Of a DNA stretch of 9,538 nt, positions 1 to 5,675 are shown piece after piece. The notes under the pieces are model-generated. The model was not told where the DNA came from. It did not search any database and was given only the letters and a program-made list of their open reading frames with translations. The stretch is from Parelusimicrobium sp031549165. GTDB taxonomy: Bacteria; Elusimicrobiota; Elusimicrobia; Elusimicrobiales; Elusimicrobiaceae. The stretch lies in NCBI GenBank assembly GCA_031549165.1, contig JAVBQE010000123.1:1-9538 (forward strand), in the 5' to 3' direction. The stretch's first letter is position 1; each line of letters opens with the position of its first letter. The translations under genes and the position numbers were made by a program.

Positions 1-499
1 TACACTGATAGAACTTCTGGTAGTAGTACTTATCATAGGTATTCTCTCTGCAGTAGCGCTTCCGCAGTATACGAAGAGCGTTGAAAAAACAAAGGCTTCC
101 CAGGCATTAATTACCGGGAAAGCATTGCTTGACGCCGCACAAAGATACCGCCTTGCTAATGACGCCTATCCAACCAGCCTTGCAGATTTAGATATAGGCT
201 ATTCATATACGGAAGGGAATGACACGGTTTTTTATTTGGATAATAAAAAAGAATTTCATGTTTTTATGCCGTATCTTGCATTTGAACAGGTTCTTTTGGA
301 CCGTATGGCTACAGACAGATATAGATACACTATTGCTTTCTGCTATGCAGATAATTCTATATGGTGCGGTGCTGGAGGAGGCGTAGAGACTAACGCCACC
401 AACGAAGAATCTCTCTGTAAAAGTATAGGTGGTAAGGAAGGTTTTACTATGCCAGCTACGTGTGAAACTTCAAGAGCGAAGTCTTTTAAGATTAATTAA
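1..499 (+). CDS. Type IV pilin / pseudopilin (PilE/PulG-like), 5'-truncated by the window edge
   Basis: The reading frame is open from base 2 (base 1 is probably the last base of the Phe codon at the mature N-terminus) to the TAA at 497-499, giving about 165 visible residues. It begins TLIELLVVVLIIGIL, the class III signal/helix of type IV pilins: after prepilin peptidase cleavage before Phe, this helix packs into the pilus core, and Glu5 is present. The next segment, SAVALPQYTKSVEKTKASQAL, is the usual pilin helix. The motif RYRLANDAYPTSLADLDI closely matches the third pilin of this window. The C-terminal half is a unique globular domain with several Cys (YADNSIWCG, SLCKSIGG, ATCETS) that could form disulfides. 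The leader, ribosome site and any homopolymer lie outside the window. A hairpin terminator follows at once. The family call is firm. Whether it is a major pilin, minor pilin or type II secretion pseudopilin cannot be told. Confidence 0.9.
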   Translation, partial: TLIELLVVVLIIGILSAVALPQYTKSVEKTKASQALITGKALLDAAQRYRLANDAYPTSLADLDIGYSYTEGNDTVFYLDNKKEFHVFMPYLAFEQVLLDRMATDRYRYTIAFCYADNSIWCGAGGGVETNATNEESLCKSIGGKEGFTMPATCETSRAKSFKIN

Positions 500-504
500 A
501 TAAG

Positions 505-537
505 AAAACCCGCACTCGTAATGAACGCGGGTTTTTT
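505..537. terminator. Bidirectional intrinsic terminator between pilin 1 and rubredoxin
   Basis: AAAACCCGC (505-513) pairs with GCGGGTTTT (527-535) around a 13-base loop, and the T run continues to 537. On the other strand the hairpin is followed by TTTTCTTATTT. It lies 5 bases after the pilin stop (+) and about 10 bases after the rubredoxin stop (-), so it can serve both convergent genes. Confidence 0.85.
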
Positions 538-546
538 ATTTATATT

Positions 547-705
547 CTATTGCGGGGAAAACTGGTCTTTGCCTACGCCGCAGGCGGGGCATAGCCAGCC
601 TTCGGGCACTTTCTCCCACACGGTGTTTGCGAGCACGCCGTTATCAGGGTCGCCGACAGCGGGGTCATAGATATATCCACAGACATTACATACATATTTA
701 GCCAT
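547..705 (-). CDS. Rubredoxin
   Basis: A 52-residue protein, the usual rubredoxin length: a small cytoplasmic redox carrier with one Fe held by four Cys. It starts MAKYVCNVCGYIYDPAVGDP and ends WLCPACGVGKDQFSPQ. The two CxxCG knuckles place the iron ligands at Cys6, Cys9, Cys39 and Cys42, and the aromatic core residues (Tyr4, Tyr11, Tyr13, Trp30, Trp37, Phe49) are in place. The start is fixed by a strong ribosome site GGAGGG (713-718) seven bases upstream of the ATG. It lies downstream of the lipid kinase on the same strand but has a promoter-like sequence of its own in the 114-base gap. In anaerobes rubredoxin commonly gives electrons to superoxide reductase, rubrerythrin or flavodiiron proteins for oxygen defence. 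None of these partners is in the window, so that role is inferred. Confidence 0.96.
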   Translation of the reverse strand: MAKYVCNVCGYIYDPAVGDPDNGVLANTVWEKVPEGWLCPACGVGKDQFSPQ

Positions 706-736
706 ATTGTTACCCTCCATATTTTTACTTTAGTAA

Positions 737-765
737 ATAATACTATAAAAAAATTTGGTTGTCAC
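737..765 (-). promoter_or_regulatory. Predicted sigma-70-type promoter for rubredoxin
   Basis: On the minus strand a -35 box GTGACA (760-765) is followed by exactly 17 bases and a -10 box TATTAT (737-742), about 30 bases before the rubredoxin ATG. Spacing is ideal and each box matches consensus at 5 of 6 positions. This is prediction from sequence only. Confidence 0.5.
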
Positions 766-784
766 AGACAGCTTTGCAGTAGCC

Positions 785-805
785 GTCATTCTCAATGCCG
801 CATTG
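785..805 (+). repeat. Fragment of the GTCATTCTC palindromic repeat family
   Basis: GTCATTCTC (785-793) is followed by a small hairpin, CAATG (793-797) / CATTG (801-805). The first nine bases are identical to the left end of the 147-base element at 5441-5587, which also continues into a hairpin. It sits between the lipid kinase and rubredoxin genes. It is short, so it may be a decayed copy or chance. Confidence 0.35.
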
Positions 806-819
806 TAAGCCACCAACGG

Positions 820-1662
820 TTAGGGCATTAAAACCTTTAAGGCATTAGGAATTATTTTTATCTCCAAAGGGCCTTCGGATACTTTTGGTTCGCCGTCTAT
901 GTGATATACCAACGGGCCGTTACTTTCCACGCGTGCTTCTTTTATTTTTGTAGTTATGCACGGGTTAAACGGCCTTATGCTTAAGGAGAAAAATGAGGGA
1001 AGACCGAGTAATAGCGAAAAGAAATTTTTGTTCGGCATTTCTATCATGTCCAGCATATTATCTGTTAAGGACGCTTCCGGCGCTATCAAAAAGTTGCTGC
1101 CGTACTGGCGGCCGTTGGCGAAGACAAGCGTGAGCGGGGAAATTTCTTTAGTTTGGCCGTCAAAAGTAACGCGCAAATTTTTGGGCTTGTAAGTAAACAC
1201 TTTTTTAGCGCCTATTTTAAAATAAGGCCACATGCCGCGCTTTCCGTGCACAGCAAACGCGTGCGCTATTTCCGCCTCAATGCCTACGCCTGCTAAATTT
1301 ATAAAATAATCGCCGTTTATCTGCCCTGTGTCACAAAGTACTTCTTTGGCGGTTTTAAGCTGTAAAATTGCTTTTTTAGCATCTAGCGAAGCGCCTATTT
1401 CGCGCGCGAAGCCGTTGCCGCTGCCGCGCGGGATTATCCCAAATATTTTATTTGTGCCGATGAGTGCAGAAGAAACCTCATTAATAGTGCCGTCCCCGCC
1501 TACGGCGATAACGTGGGTGTGCGTGGTGTTTTTAGCTATTTCTGTGGCGTGTGCGGCGCGTTCGGTAAATACAATTTCTGCTTCCGGAAATACTTTTAAT
1601 ATTTCTTCTTTGATAAAGCTATTGCTTTTACCGCCACTTTTGGGGTTTATTATAAAGATCAT
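820..1662 (-). CDS. Diacylglycerol kinase-family lipid kinase (YegS/DagK/BmrU type)
   Basis: A 280-residue protein of the usual length for bacterial DAGK-catalytic-domain lipid kinases, soluble enzymes that phosphorylate diacylglycerol or related membrane lipids with ATP. Visible signatures are the N-terminal strand and loop INPKSGG (5-11), the nucleotide-binding GGDGTINEV (55-63), PRGSGNGFAREIG (78-90), LAGVGIEAEIA in the second domain, and DGEP (256-259), where the family has its catalytic Asp-Gly. No membrane segment or signal peptide is seen, which separates it from the small integral-membrane DgkA. Its ATG overlaps the TGA of the upstream membrane-protein gene (ATGA, 1659-1662), so the two are probably translationally coupled. 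The likely job is recycling diacylglycerol into phospholipid synthesis. The exact substrate cannot be read from sequence. No clear terminator follows before rubredoxin. Confidence 0.92.
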   Translation of the reverse strand: MIFIINPKSGGKSNSFIKEEILKVFPEAEIVFTERAAHATEIAKNTTHTHVIAVGGDGTINEVSSALIGTNKIFGIIPRGSGNGFAREIGASLDAKKAILQLKTAKEVLCDTGQINGDYFINLAGVGIEAEIAHAFAVHGKRGMWPYFKIGAKKVFTYKPKNLRVTFDGQTKEISPLTLVFANGRQYGSNFLIAPEASLTDNMLDMIEMPNKNFFSLLLGLPSFFSLSIRPFNPCITTKIKEARVESNGPLVYHIDGEPKVSEGPLEIKIIPNALKVLMP

Positions 1663-1991
1663 AAATTTTTAATTTCTTTGGAAGGATTTTCTCTAAGCGC
1701 TTCTGAAATAGCGTCCACTTTAACCATGTTTACACCCACATTCGCCACGCGCCCGCCGCAGGACGCTATAAAGAACATTAGTATAGCGTGCAGGGAAATA
1801 TTTATAAGCGGCAACAGAGCCGTAGTGTCGGTAGCCACAGGTCCAAACTGGGAGTTTATGTTAAGCTTTAAAGTTTTAATAAGCATAATAGGTTCCTGTC
1901 CGCCGGTAAACACCTTAAACATTGATAATGCGGCAAAAAACACCATCCCTAACCCTATTACCGTGAGAAAATAGCCGAAAATTTTGTTCAT
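1659..1991 (-). CDS. Small two-helix membrane protein of unknown function
   Basis: A 110-residue protein that I do not recognise. Two hydrophobic segments are visible: about residues 6-28 (GYFLTVIGLGMVFFAALSMF) and about 59-78 (LLPLINISLHAILMFFIASC). A polar segment of about 30 residues separates them, and a charged tail ends KVDAISEALRENPSKEIKNL. The start is supported by a strong ribosome site AGAGGGG (1999-2005) seven bases upstream of the ATG. Its stop overlaps the start of the lipid kinase by 4 bases, so the two form an operon and this is the first gene. A membrane partner for the lipid kinase is a reasonable guess from the coupling only. The frame is convincing because of the ribosome site, the overlap and the coherent helices. 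The opposite-strand frame over the same bases has none of these. Confidence 0.8.
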   Translation of the reverse strand: MNKIFGYFLTVIGLGMVFFAALSMFKVFTGGQEPIMLIKTLKLNINSQFGPVATDTTALLPLINISLHAILMFFIASCGGRVANVGVNMVKVDAISEALRENPSKEIKNL

Positions 1992-2011
1992 TTTTTAGCC
2001 CCTCTAAAAAA

Positions 2012-2030
2012 GATATAATTTAATTATATC
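2012..2030. promoter_or_regulatory. Divergent promoter region with a 19-base palindrome carrying TATAAT on both strands
   Basis: GATATAATTTAATTATATC is a perfect inverted repeat with 8-base arms and a 3-base centre. It presents TATAAT at 2014-2019 on the plus strand, towards alaS, and at 2023-2028 on the minus strand, towards the membrane-protein gene. It lies in the only gap (60 bases) between the two divergent starts, so -10 elements are expected here. No convincing -35 boxes are visible. The symmetry could also be a regulator site. Confidence 0.45.
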
Positions 2031-2051
2031 TATTTTGAGGTAAAACATTAT

Positions 2052-4643
2052 ATGAAAAGCGCAGAAATAAGAGAAAAGTTTTTAAAATATTTTGAAAGTA
2101 AAGGGCTTAAAATAGTGCCTTCCAGCTCGCTTATACCTCATAATGACCCTACGCTCCTTTTTACCTCCGCCGGCATGGTGCAGTTTAAAGCAAATTTTTT
2201 AGGCCTTGATAAAAGTTTAAAAAGCGCAGTTACCTGCCAAAAATGCGTGCGCACCACGGATATAGACTCCGTAGGCTTTACCAAACGCCACCTTACTTTT
2301 TTTGAGATGTTGGGCAACTTCTCCTTCGGAGATTATTTTAAAGAAGGCGCCATTGCCTATGCGTGGGAATTTTTGACTAAAGAATTAAATATCCCGGCGG
2401 AAAAACTTTATGTAAGTATCTACAAAGGCGGTATAGCCGCGCGCGACGAAGAAGCGTATAAGGCATGGCTTAAGTATGTGCCTGCCTCTAAGATTTCAGA
2501 GCTGGGTGAAAAGGATAACTTTTGGACAATGGGTCCTACAGGCCCGTGCGGCCCCTGCTCGGAAATTTATGTGGACTTTGGTGCAAATGACTGCAAAAAC
2601 CCCAAATGCGGCATTGAGTGTGACTGCGGACGCTTTGTAGAAATATGGAACATCGTTTTTACCCAGTTTGACAGGCAGGAAGACGGCAGCATTGTGCCGC
2701 TCGCGCAGAAAAATATTGATACTGGTATGGGCCTTGAGCGTTTAACTATGGCTATGCAGGGCGCGCCGAGTTTGTTTGAAACGGATATCTTTTTACCGCT
2801 TACTAATGAGGCTAAAAAACTTTTAAAAATAGACGGCAAAACGCCGATGGAAGTGTCTACGCTTCGCATTGTGGCGGACCACGCGCGCAGTTCCTCTTTC
2901 CTTATTGCAGAAGGTATTTTGCCCTCTAACGAAGGCCGTGGATATATTTTGCGCCGCCTGATTCGCCGCGCGGTGCGCTACGGTAAACTGCAAGGCGCAG
3001 CGGAACCATTTTTGTATAAGTTAATTGAAGTGGTACGTTCTAATTTCGGCAAAGTATACCCCGAAATAGAAAAAAATTATTCTTATATTGTAGACGTTAT
3101 TAAGATGGAAGAAACAGCCTTTTTCCGCACGCTGGTTAACGGTGAAAAACGCTTAAGCGACCTTTTGGAAAACGCCAAAACTTTATCCGGCGCGGACGCG
3201 TTTGACTTATACGAAACATTCGGCTTCCCCTTTGAATTAACCAAAGAAATAGCCGGCCTTAAAAACATTTCCGTAGACGAAGCCGGCTTTAAAGCTGCGC
3301 AGAAAGAAGCGCAAAAAAAATCCCGCGCGTATGCTGATGAAGACAGCAAAGAAAAATTAAAAGTTTTACAAAAAATAGAAAACTCTTTAAAAAATTCTTT
3401 TGTTGGTTACGAAAAAATGGAAGTAAAAACAAAAGTATTAGCCCTTTTAAACGAAAAGTTTGAAGAAGTAAAAACACTTAAAGGCACAGGCTATGTGGTG
3501 CTAGAAACTACGCCTTTTTACCCTCTAGGCGGCGGACAGGTGGGTGATAAAGGCACTATAAATAGTTTTAAAGTTATTGATACTGTTAAGGCGTTGGAAA
3601 AAATTATTTTGCATAAAATAAATGTAACAGACGCAGTGACAGAGGGCGCGGAAGTAGTGGCTAAAGTGGACACTTTAAAACGCAAAAAAACTGCCGCCAA
3701 CCACACCTCAATCCATTTAATTAACGAAGGCCTAAGGCAGGTTTTAGGCAAAGGCGTACACCAGGCGGGCTCTTTTGTGTCTGAAGATGTGTTCCGCTTT
3801 GACTACACAACCACCAAGGCGCCCACGGTGGAAGAACTTAAAAAAGTGTTTGAAATAGCCAATGCCGCTGTTCTTGCAGAGCACAAAGTTACCTGTGAAA
3901 TACGCCCGCTTAAAGATGCGGATAAATTAGGCGCTGTCACATTACCAGGCGAGCAGTATAGCGACCCGGCGCGTTTTGTTTTAGTAGGTGCAAATTTTGA
4001 CAATACGTCTGACAAGTACAGCCTGGAGCTTTGCGGCGGAACGCATGTTAATAATACGTCCGAAATTATTAACATACTTCTCTTAAAAGAAAGCGCACTT
4101 GCAGCGGGCATACGCAGAATAGAAGGCGCGGCAGGCATGGCAGCGGTGGAATATTTAAAAAATAAAGCCGACATTTTGGAGCGCACTGCAAAACTACTTT
4201 TATCTCCCGCAGACGACGTGGCTGCGCGCGTGGAAAAGCTGTTAGAAGAAAATAAAACCGCTAAAAAAGAAATTTCGGATTTACGCCAAAAACTCTTAAC
4301 CGGCGGTTCTGACAACAGCGCAGCTAAAGAAGAAACGCTAAAAGACGGCAGCAAATTTGTAGCTTTCTACGCCGAAGGCGCAACTGCCAAAGAGCTGCGC
4401 GTGCTGGCGGACAATTTGGGACACAAACAAAAATCTGCGGTAATCTTAGCTGCTGTAGACGAAGAGGGCAAACGCTCATTTGTTATCAAGGTGGTAAACG
4501 CCAAAGCAGACGCAGGCGCAATAGCCAAAAAAATAGCAGAGCTGTTTAGCGGCCGCGCCGGCGGCAGGGCGGACTTCGCGCAAGGCGGCTGCGAAGCTAT
4601 AGAGTGGCAAAGCTTTGTAGCAAAAATTTTAGAAATTTTGTAG
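2052..4643 (+). CDS. alaS: Alanyl-tRNA synthetase
   Basis: An 863-residue class II synthetase, near the usual 870-880, that charges tRNA-Ala with alanine in the cytoplasm. Class II motif 1 region: residues 22-42 (VPSSSLIPHNDPTLLFTSAGM). Motif 2 region: TKRHLTFFEMLGNFSFGDYF (77-96). Motif 3 region: GRGYILRRLIRRAVRYG (295-311). A Cys-rich insert at about 176-192 (NDCKNPKCGIECDCG) resembles a metal knuckle. The editing domain, which removes mischarged Ser or Gly, has its zinc ligands: NHTSIH (His551, His555) and CGGTH (Cys661, His665). The strand before it reads TTPFYPLGGGQVGDKG, where the common form is FYAESGGQVGD. A coiled coil at about 722-748 and a C-Ala domain with GGRADFAQGG (837-846) finish the protein. 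GAGG (2037-2040) lies 11 bases before the ATG. It seems to be transcribed alone; no clear terminator follows. Confidence 0.98.
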   Translation: MKSAEIREKFLKYFESKGLKIVPSSSLIPHNDPTLLFTSAGMVQFKANFLGLDKSLKSAVTCQKCVRTTDIDSVGFTKRHLTFFEMLGNFSFGDYFKEGAIAYAWEFLTKELNIPAEKLYVSIYKGGIAARDEEAYKAWLKYVPASKISELGEKDNFWTMGPTGPCGPCSEIYVDFGANDCKNPKCGIECDCGRFVEIWNIVFTQFDRQEDGSIVPLAQKNIDTGMGLERLTMAMQGAPSLFETDIFLPLTNEAKKLLKIDGKTPMEVSTLRIVADHARSSSFLIAEGILPSNEGRGYILRRLIRRAVRYGKLQGAAEPFLYKLIEVVRSNFGKVYPEIEKNYSYIVDVIKMEETAFFRTLVNGEKRLSDLLENAKTLSGADAFDLYETFGFPFELTKEIAGLKNISVDEAGFKAAQKEAQKKSRAYADEDSKEKLKVLQKIENSLKNSFVGYEKMEVKTKVLALLNEKFEEVKTLKGTGYVVLETTPFYPLGGGQVGDKGTINSFKVIDTVKALEKIILHKINVTDAVTEGAEVVAKVDTLKRKKTAANHTSIHLINEGLRQVLGKGVHQAGSFVSEDVFRFDYTTTKAPTVEELKKVFEIANAAVLAEHKVTCEIRPLKDADKLGAVTLPGEQYSDPARFVLVGANFDNTSDKYSLELCGGTHVNNTSEIINILLLKESALAAGIRRIEGAAGMAAVEYLKNKADILERTAKLLLSPADDVAARVEKLLEENKTAKKEISDLRQKLLTGGSDNSAAKEETLKDGSKFVAFYAEGATAKELRVLADNLGHKQKSAVILAAVDEEGKRSFVIKVVNAKADAGAIAKKIAELFSGRAGGRADFAQGGCEAIEWQSFVAKILEIL

Positions 4644-4656
4644 TATGTTTTTAACT

Positions 4657-4722
4657 GTTATTCTGAGCGGTAAGCGAAGAATCTTATCATAAGAAAAGAC
4701 TTTTAGTTGCGTTCAGGGTGAC
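4657..4722 (+). repeat. Short palindromic intergenic repeat, GTTATTCTGA...TCAGGGTGAC
   Basis: The left end GTTATTCTGA (4657-4666) and right end TCAGGGTGAC (4713-4722) are imperfect inverted repeats, 7 of 10 matching. Inside are GAGCGGTAAGCGAAGAATCTT and a small palindrome TCTTATCATAAGA. It resembles the widespread GTCATTCTGAGCG...GAATCT type of bacterial intergenic repeat and shares the end theme of the larger element at 5441-5587. It fills most of the gap between alaS and pilin 2 and ends 9 bases before the pilin ribosome site, so any pilin promoter must lie in it or further upstream. Confidence 0.55.
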
Positions 4723-4744
4723 AAAACAGAAAAGGAGAAACAAT

Positions 4745-5296
4745 ATGAAAAATAACCGCAAAAACTCAGGGGGGGGGGGGGTATTAAGTAAGAATGCTTT
4801 TACTCTCATAGAGCTCCTTGTAGTAGTCCTCATCATCGGCATCCTCGCCGCAGTAGCACTTCCACAATACACAAAAACAGTTTTAAGAAGCCGCATGGCT
4901 GAAGCCATGACAAATATTAAAGGGCTGGGCGAAGCAGAGCGCAGATATTTTATGGAAAATGAAAAATATACTCTAAATTTTGAAGAGTTGGATATTTCAA
5001 TGAGCGATTCCTGTACAGGCAGCTTTTGTGCTGTTGGAAAATTTGCATATTTTCTTGATCTGGATGATACCAAAAATGTTACTGCCTATTATAATTCTTC
5101 CGGACAGAATACTACAGAACTGGCAATTTCTTATAGAGTTGCCCCGGACGCTACATTTGATATGAAAGAAGGAGAGTTTGCCTGTCTGCCAAGAGGCAAG
5201 GCTAATTATATTGCTTTATGTAAAGCGCTTGCGGGGTCTAATTATAGAACGGATTCTTCTTTCTTTGGCGGGACAGGATATGTCTGGCGGCCCTAA
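4745..5296 (+). CDS. Type IV pilin / pseudopilin with a poly-Gly leader encoded by a 13-G tract
   Basis: A 183-residue prepilin. The ATG at 4745 is chosen over an in-frame ATG at 4718 because AAGGAG (4732-4737) lies seven bases before it and the upstream codons lie in the repeat. The leader is MKNNRKNSGGGGVLSKNA, followed by FTLIELLVVVLIIGIL. Prepilin peptidase would cut between Ala18 and Phe19; the -1 residue is Ala, not the usual Gly. Glu5 of the mature protein is present. The mature N-terminus, up to ALPQYTK, is nearly identical to the other two pilins here. The C-terminal domain is different (SDSCTGSFCAVG, a Cys pair; FACLPRG; ALCKAL) and ends GTGYVWRP. The four Gly codons are pure GGG; loss or gain of one G leads to TAA within two to four codons. 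Transcription may come from a promoter in the upstream repeat or from alaS read-through. Major or minor role is not known. Confidence 0.93.
   Translation: MKNNRKNSGGGGVLSKNAFTLIELLVVVLIIGILAAVALPQYTKTVLRSRMAEAMTNIKGLGEAERRYFMENEKYTLNFEELDISMSDSCTGSFCAVGKFAYFLDLDDTKNVTAYYNSSGQNTTELAISYRVAPDATFDMKEGEFACLPRGKANYIALCKALAGSNYRTDSSFFGGTGYVWRP
4769..4781 (+). repeat. 13-G homopolymer in the pilin 2 leader (possible slipped-strand switch)
   Basis: Thirteen consecutive G between codons TCA and TATTAAGTAAG. The 13-base form is in frame. With 12 G the frame reads TAT TAA; with 14 G it reads GGT ATT AAG TAA. Both stop before the mature pilin. Tracts of this length are known to be hypermutable in other bacteria. 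Variation here is inferred. Confidence 0.75.
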
Positions 5297-5325
5297 TTTT
5301 TAAAGACAACTCCCGCACAAACATG

Positions 5326-5379
5326 AACTGCACCCCGGAAAGGCGGATATAAAAAGCCGAGTTAAAAGGTGCAGTTTTT
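5326..5379 (+). terminator. Possible intrinsic terminator of pilin 2
   Basis: AACTGCACC (5326-5334) pairs perfectly with GGTGCAGTT (5368-5376), and the T run continues to 5379, about 30 bases after the pilin stop. The loop is long (33 bases) and holds a small GGC/GCC pairing, so this is weaker than the other terminators here. Confidence 0.45.
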
Positions 5380-5383
5380 GGCT

Positions 5384-5624
5384 TAATGGCAAATATTGTT
5401 GCTAATACCGTAGTAGAAATGATTGAATATCATTTTTGCTGTCATTCTCGCCGCTGCATTCACAGCGGCGAGCGGGAATCTGTTTTCATCAAAATTGATG
5501 CTGTGGTAGTCAGCCCGAAGGGAGAAAACATTAATTTTAATAAAAACAGATTCTCAAGTCCGCTTTCAATGCGGACTTGAGAATGACGAATAAAAAAACT
5601 GCTTAGCAACAATATTTGCCATTA
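5384..5624. repeat. 241-base region bounded by a perfect 22-base inverted repeat
   Basis: The left arm at 5384-5405 (TAATGGCAAATATTG...) has its exact reverse complement at 5603-5624 (...CAATATTTGCCATTA). The arms enclose about 197 bases that include the 147-base palindromic element. No gene is credible: the one open frame, starting in the left arm, is made of repeat sequence and has no ribosome site. Together with the flanking terminators this accounts for the whole gap between pilin 2 and the GH3 gene (5297-5675). It could be a small non-autonomous element, or a hairpin into which the inner element inserted. No target duplication was recognised. Confidence 0.7.
5441..5587. repeat. 147-base MITE-like nested palindromic element
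   Basis: The ends are perfect inverted repeats, GTCATTCTC (5441-5449) and GAGAATGAC (5579-5587). Three inner pairings follow: CTCGCCGCTG (5447-5456) with CAGCGGCGAG (5463-5472); a 24-base pairing of 5477-5500 with 5529-5552 (21 of 24 match) around a 28-base loop; and a 14-base perfect pairing of 5550-5563 with 5571-5584. A closed end stem with three arms gives a cloverleaf-like fold, with the end stem competing partly with two of the arms. No coding capacity is seen. It belongs with the fragments at 785-805 and 4657-4722. Confidence 0.7.
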
Positions 5625-5638
5625 GACCCAGTTTTTTT
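5592..5638. terminator. Possible bidirectional terminator between pilin 2 and the GH3 gene
   Basis: AAAAAAACTG (5592-5601) pairs perfectly with CAGTTTTTTT (5629-5638), giving a T run on the outer side on both strands between two convergent genes. The stem is mostly A:T and the loop contains the right arm of the 22-base repeat, so its efficiency is doubtful. An overlapping smaller pairing, TTAGAC (5622-5627) / GTCTAA (5639-5644), is also present. Confidence 0.4.
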
Positions 5639-5675
5639 GTCTAAACTTTTGAGGGCGGAGCACAAGCGCGGGATA

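Noticed and set aside
1678..1974. Plus-strand open frame opposite the small membrane protein
   Set aside because: The minus-strand frame has a strong ribosome site, two coherent membrane helices and a 4-base overlap with the next gene; the plus-strand frame has none.
2567..4354. Minus-strand open frames inside alaS
   Set aside because: They are antisense to conserved synthetase motifs, lack ribosome sites and resemble no known family.
4718..4744. Longer start for pilin 2 (nine extra residues)
   Set aside because: The extra codons lie across the end of the repeat and the ribosome site AAGGAG; the ATG at 4745 has ideal spacing.
5386..5580. A 64-codon open frame on the plus strand in the gap after pilin 2
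   Set aside because: It begins inside the 22-base inverted repeat, runs through the palindromic element, has no ribosome site and its translation follows the repeat; judged non-coding.
5384..5624. CRISPR array
   Set aside because: The repeats are inverted, not direct, differ in length and have no regular spacers.
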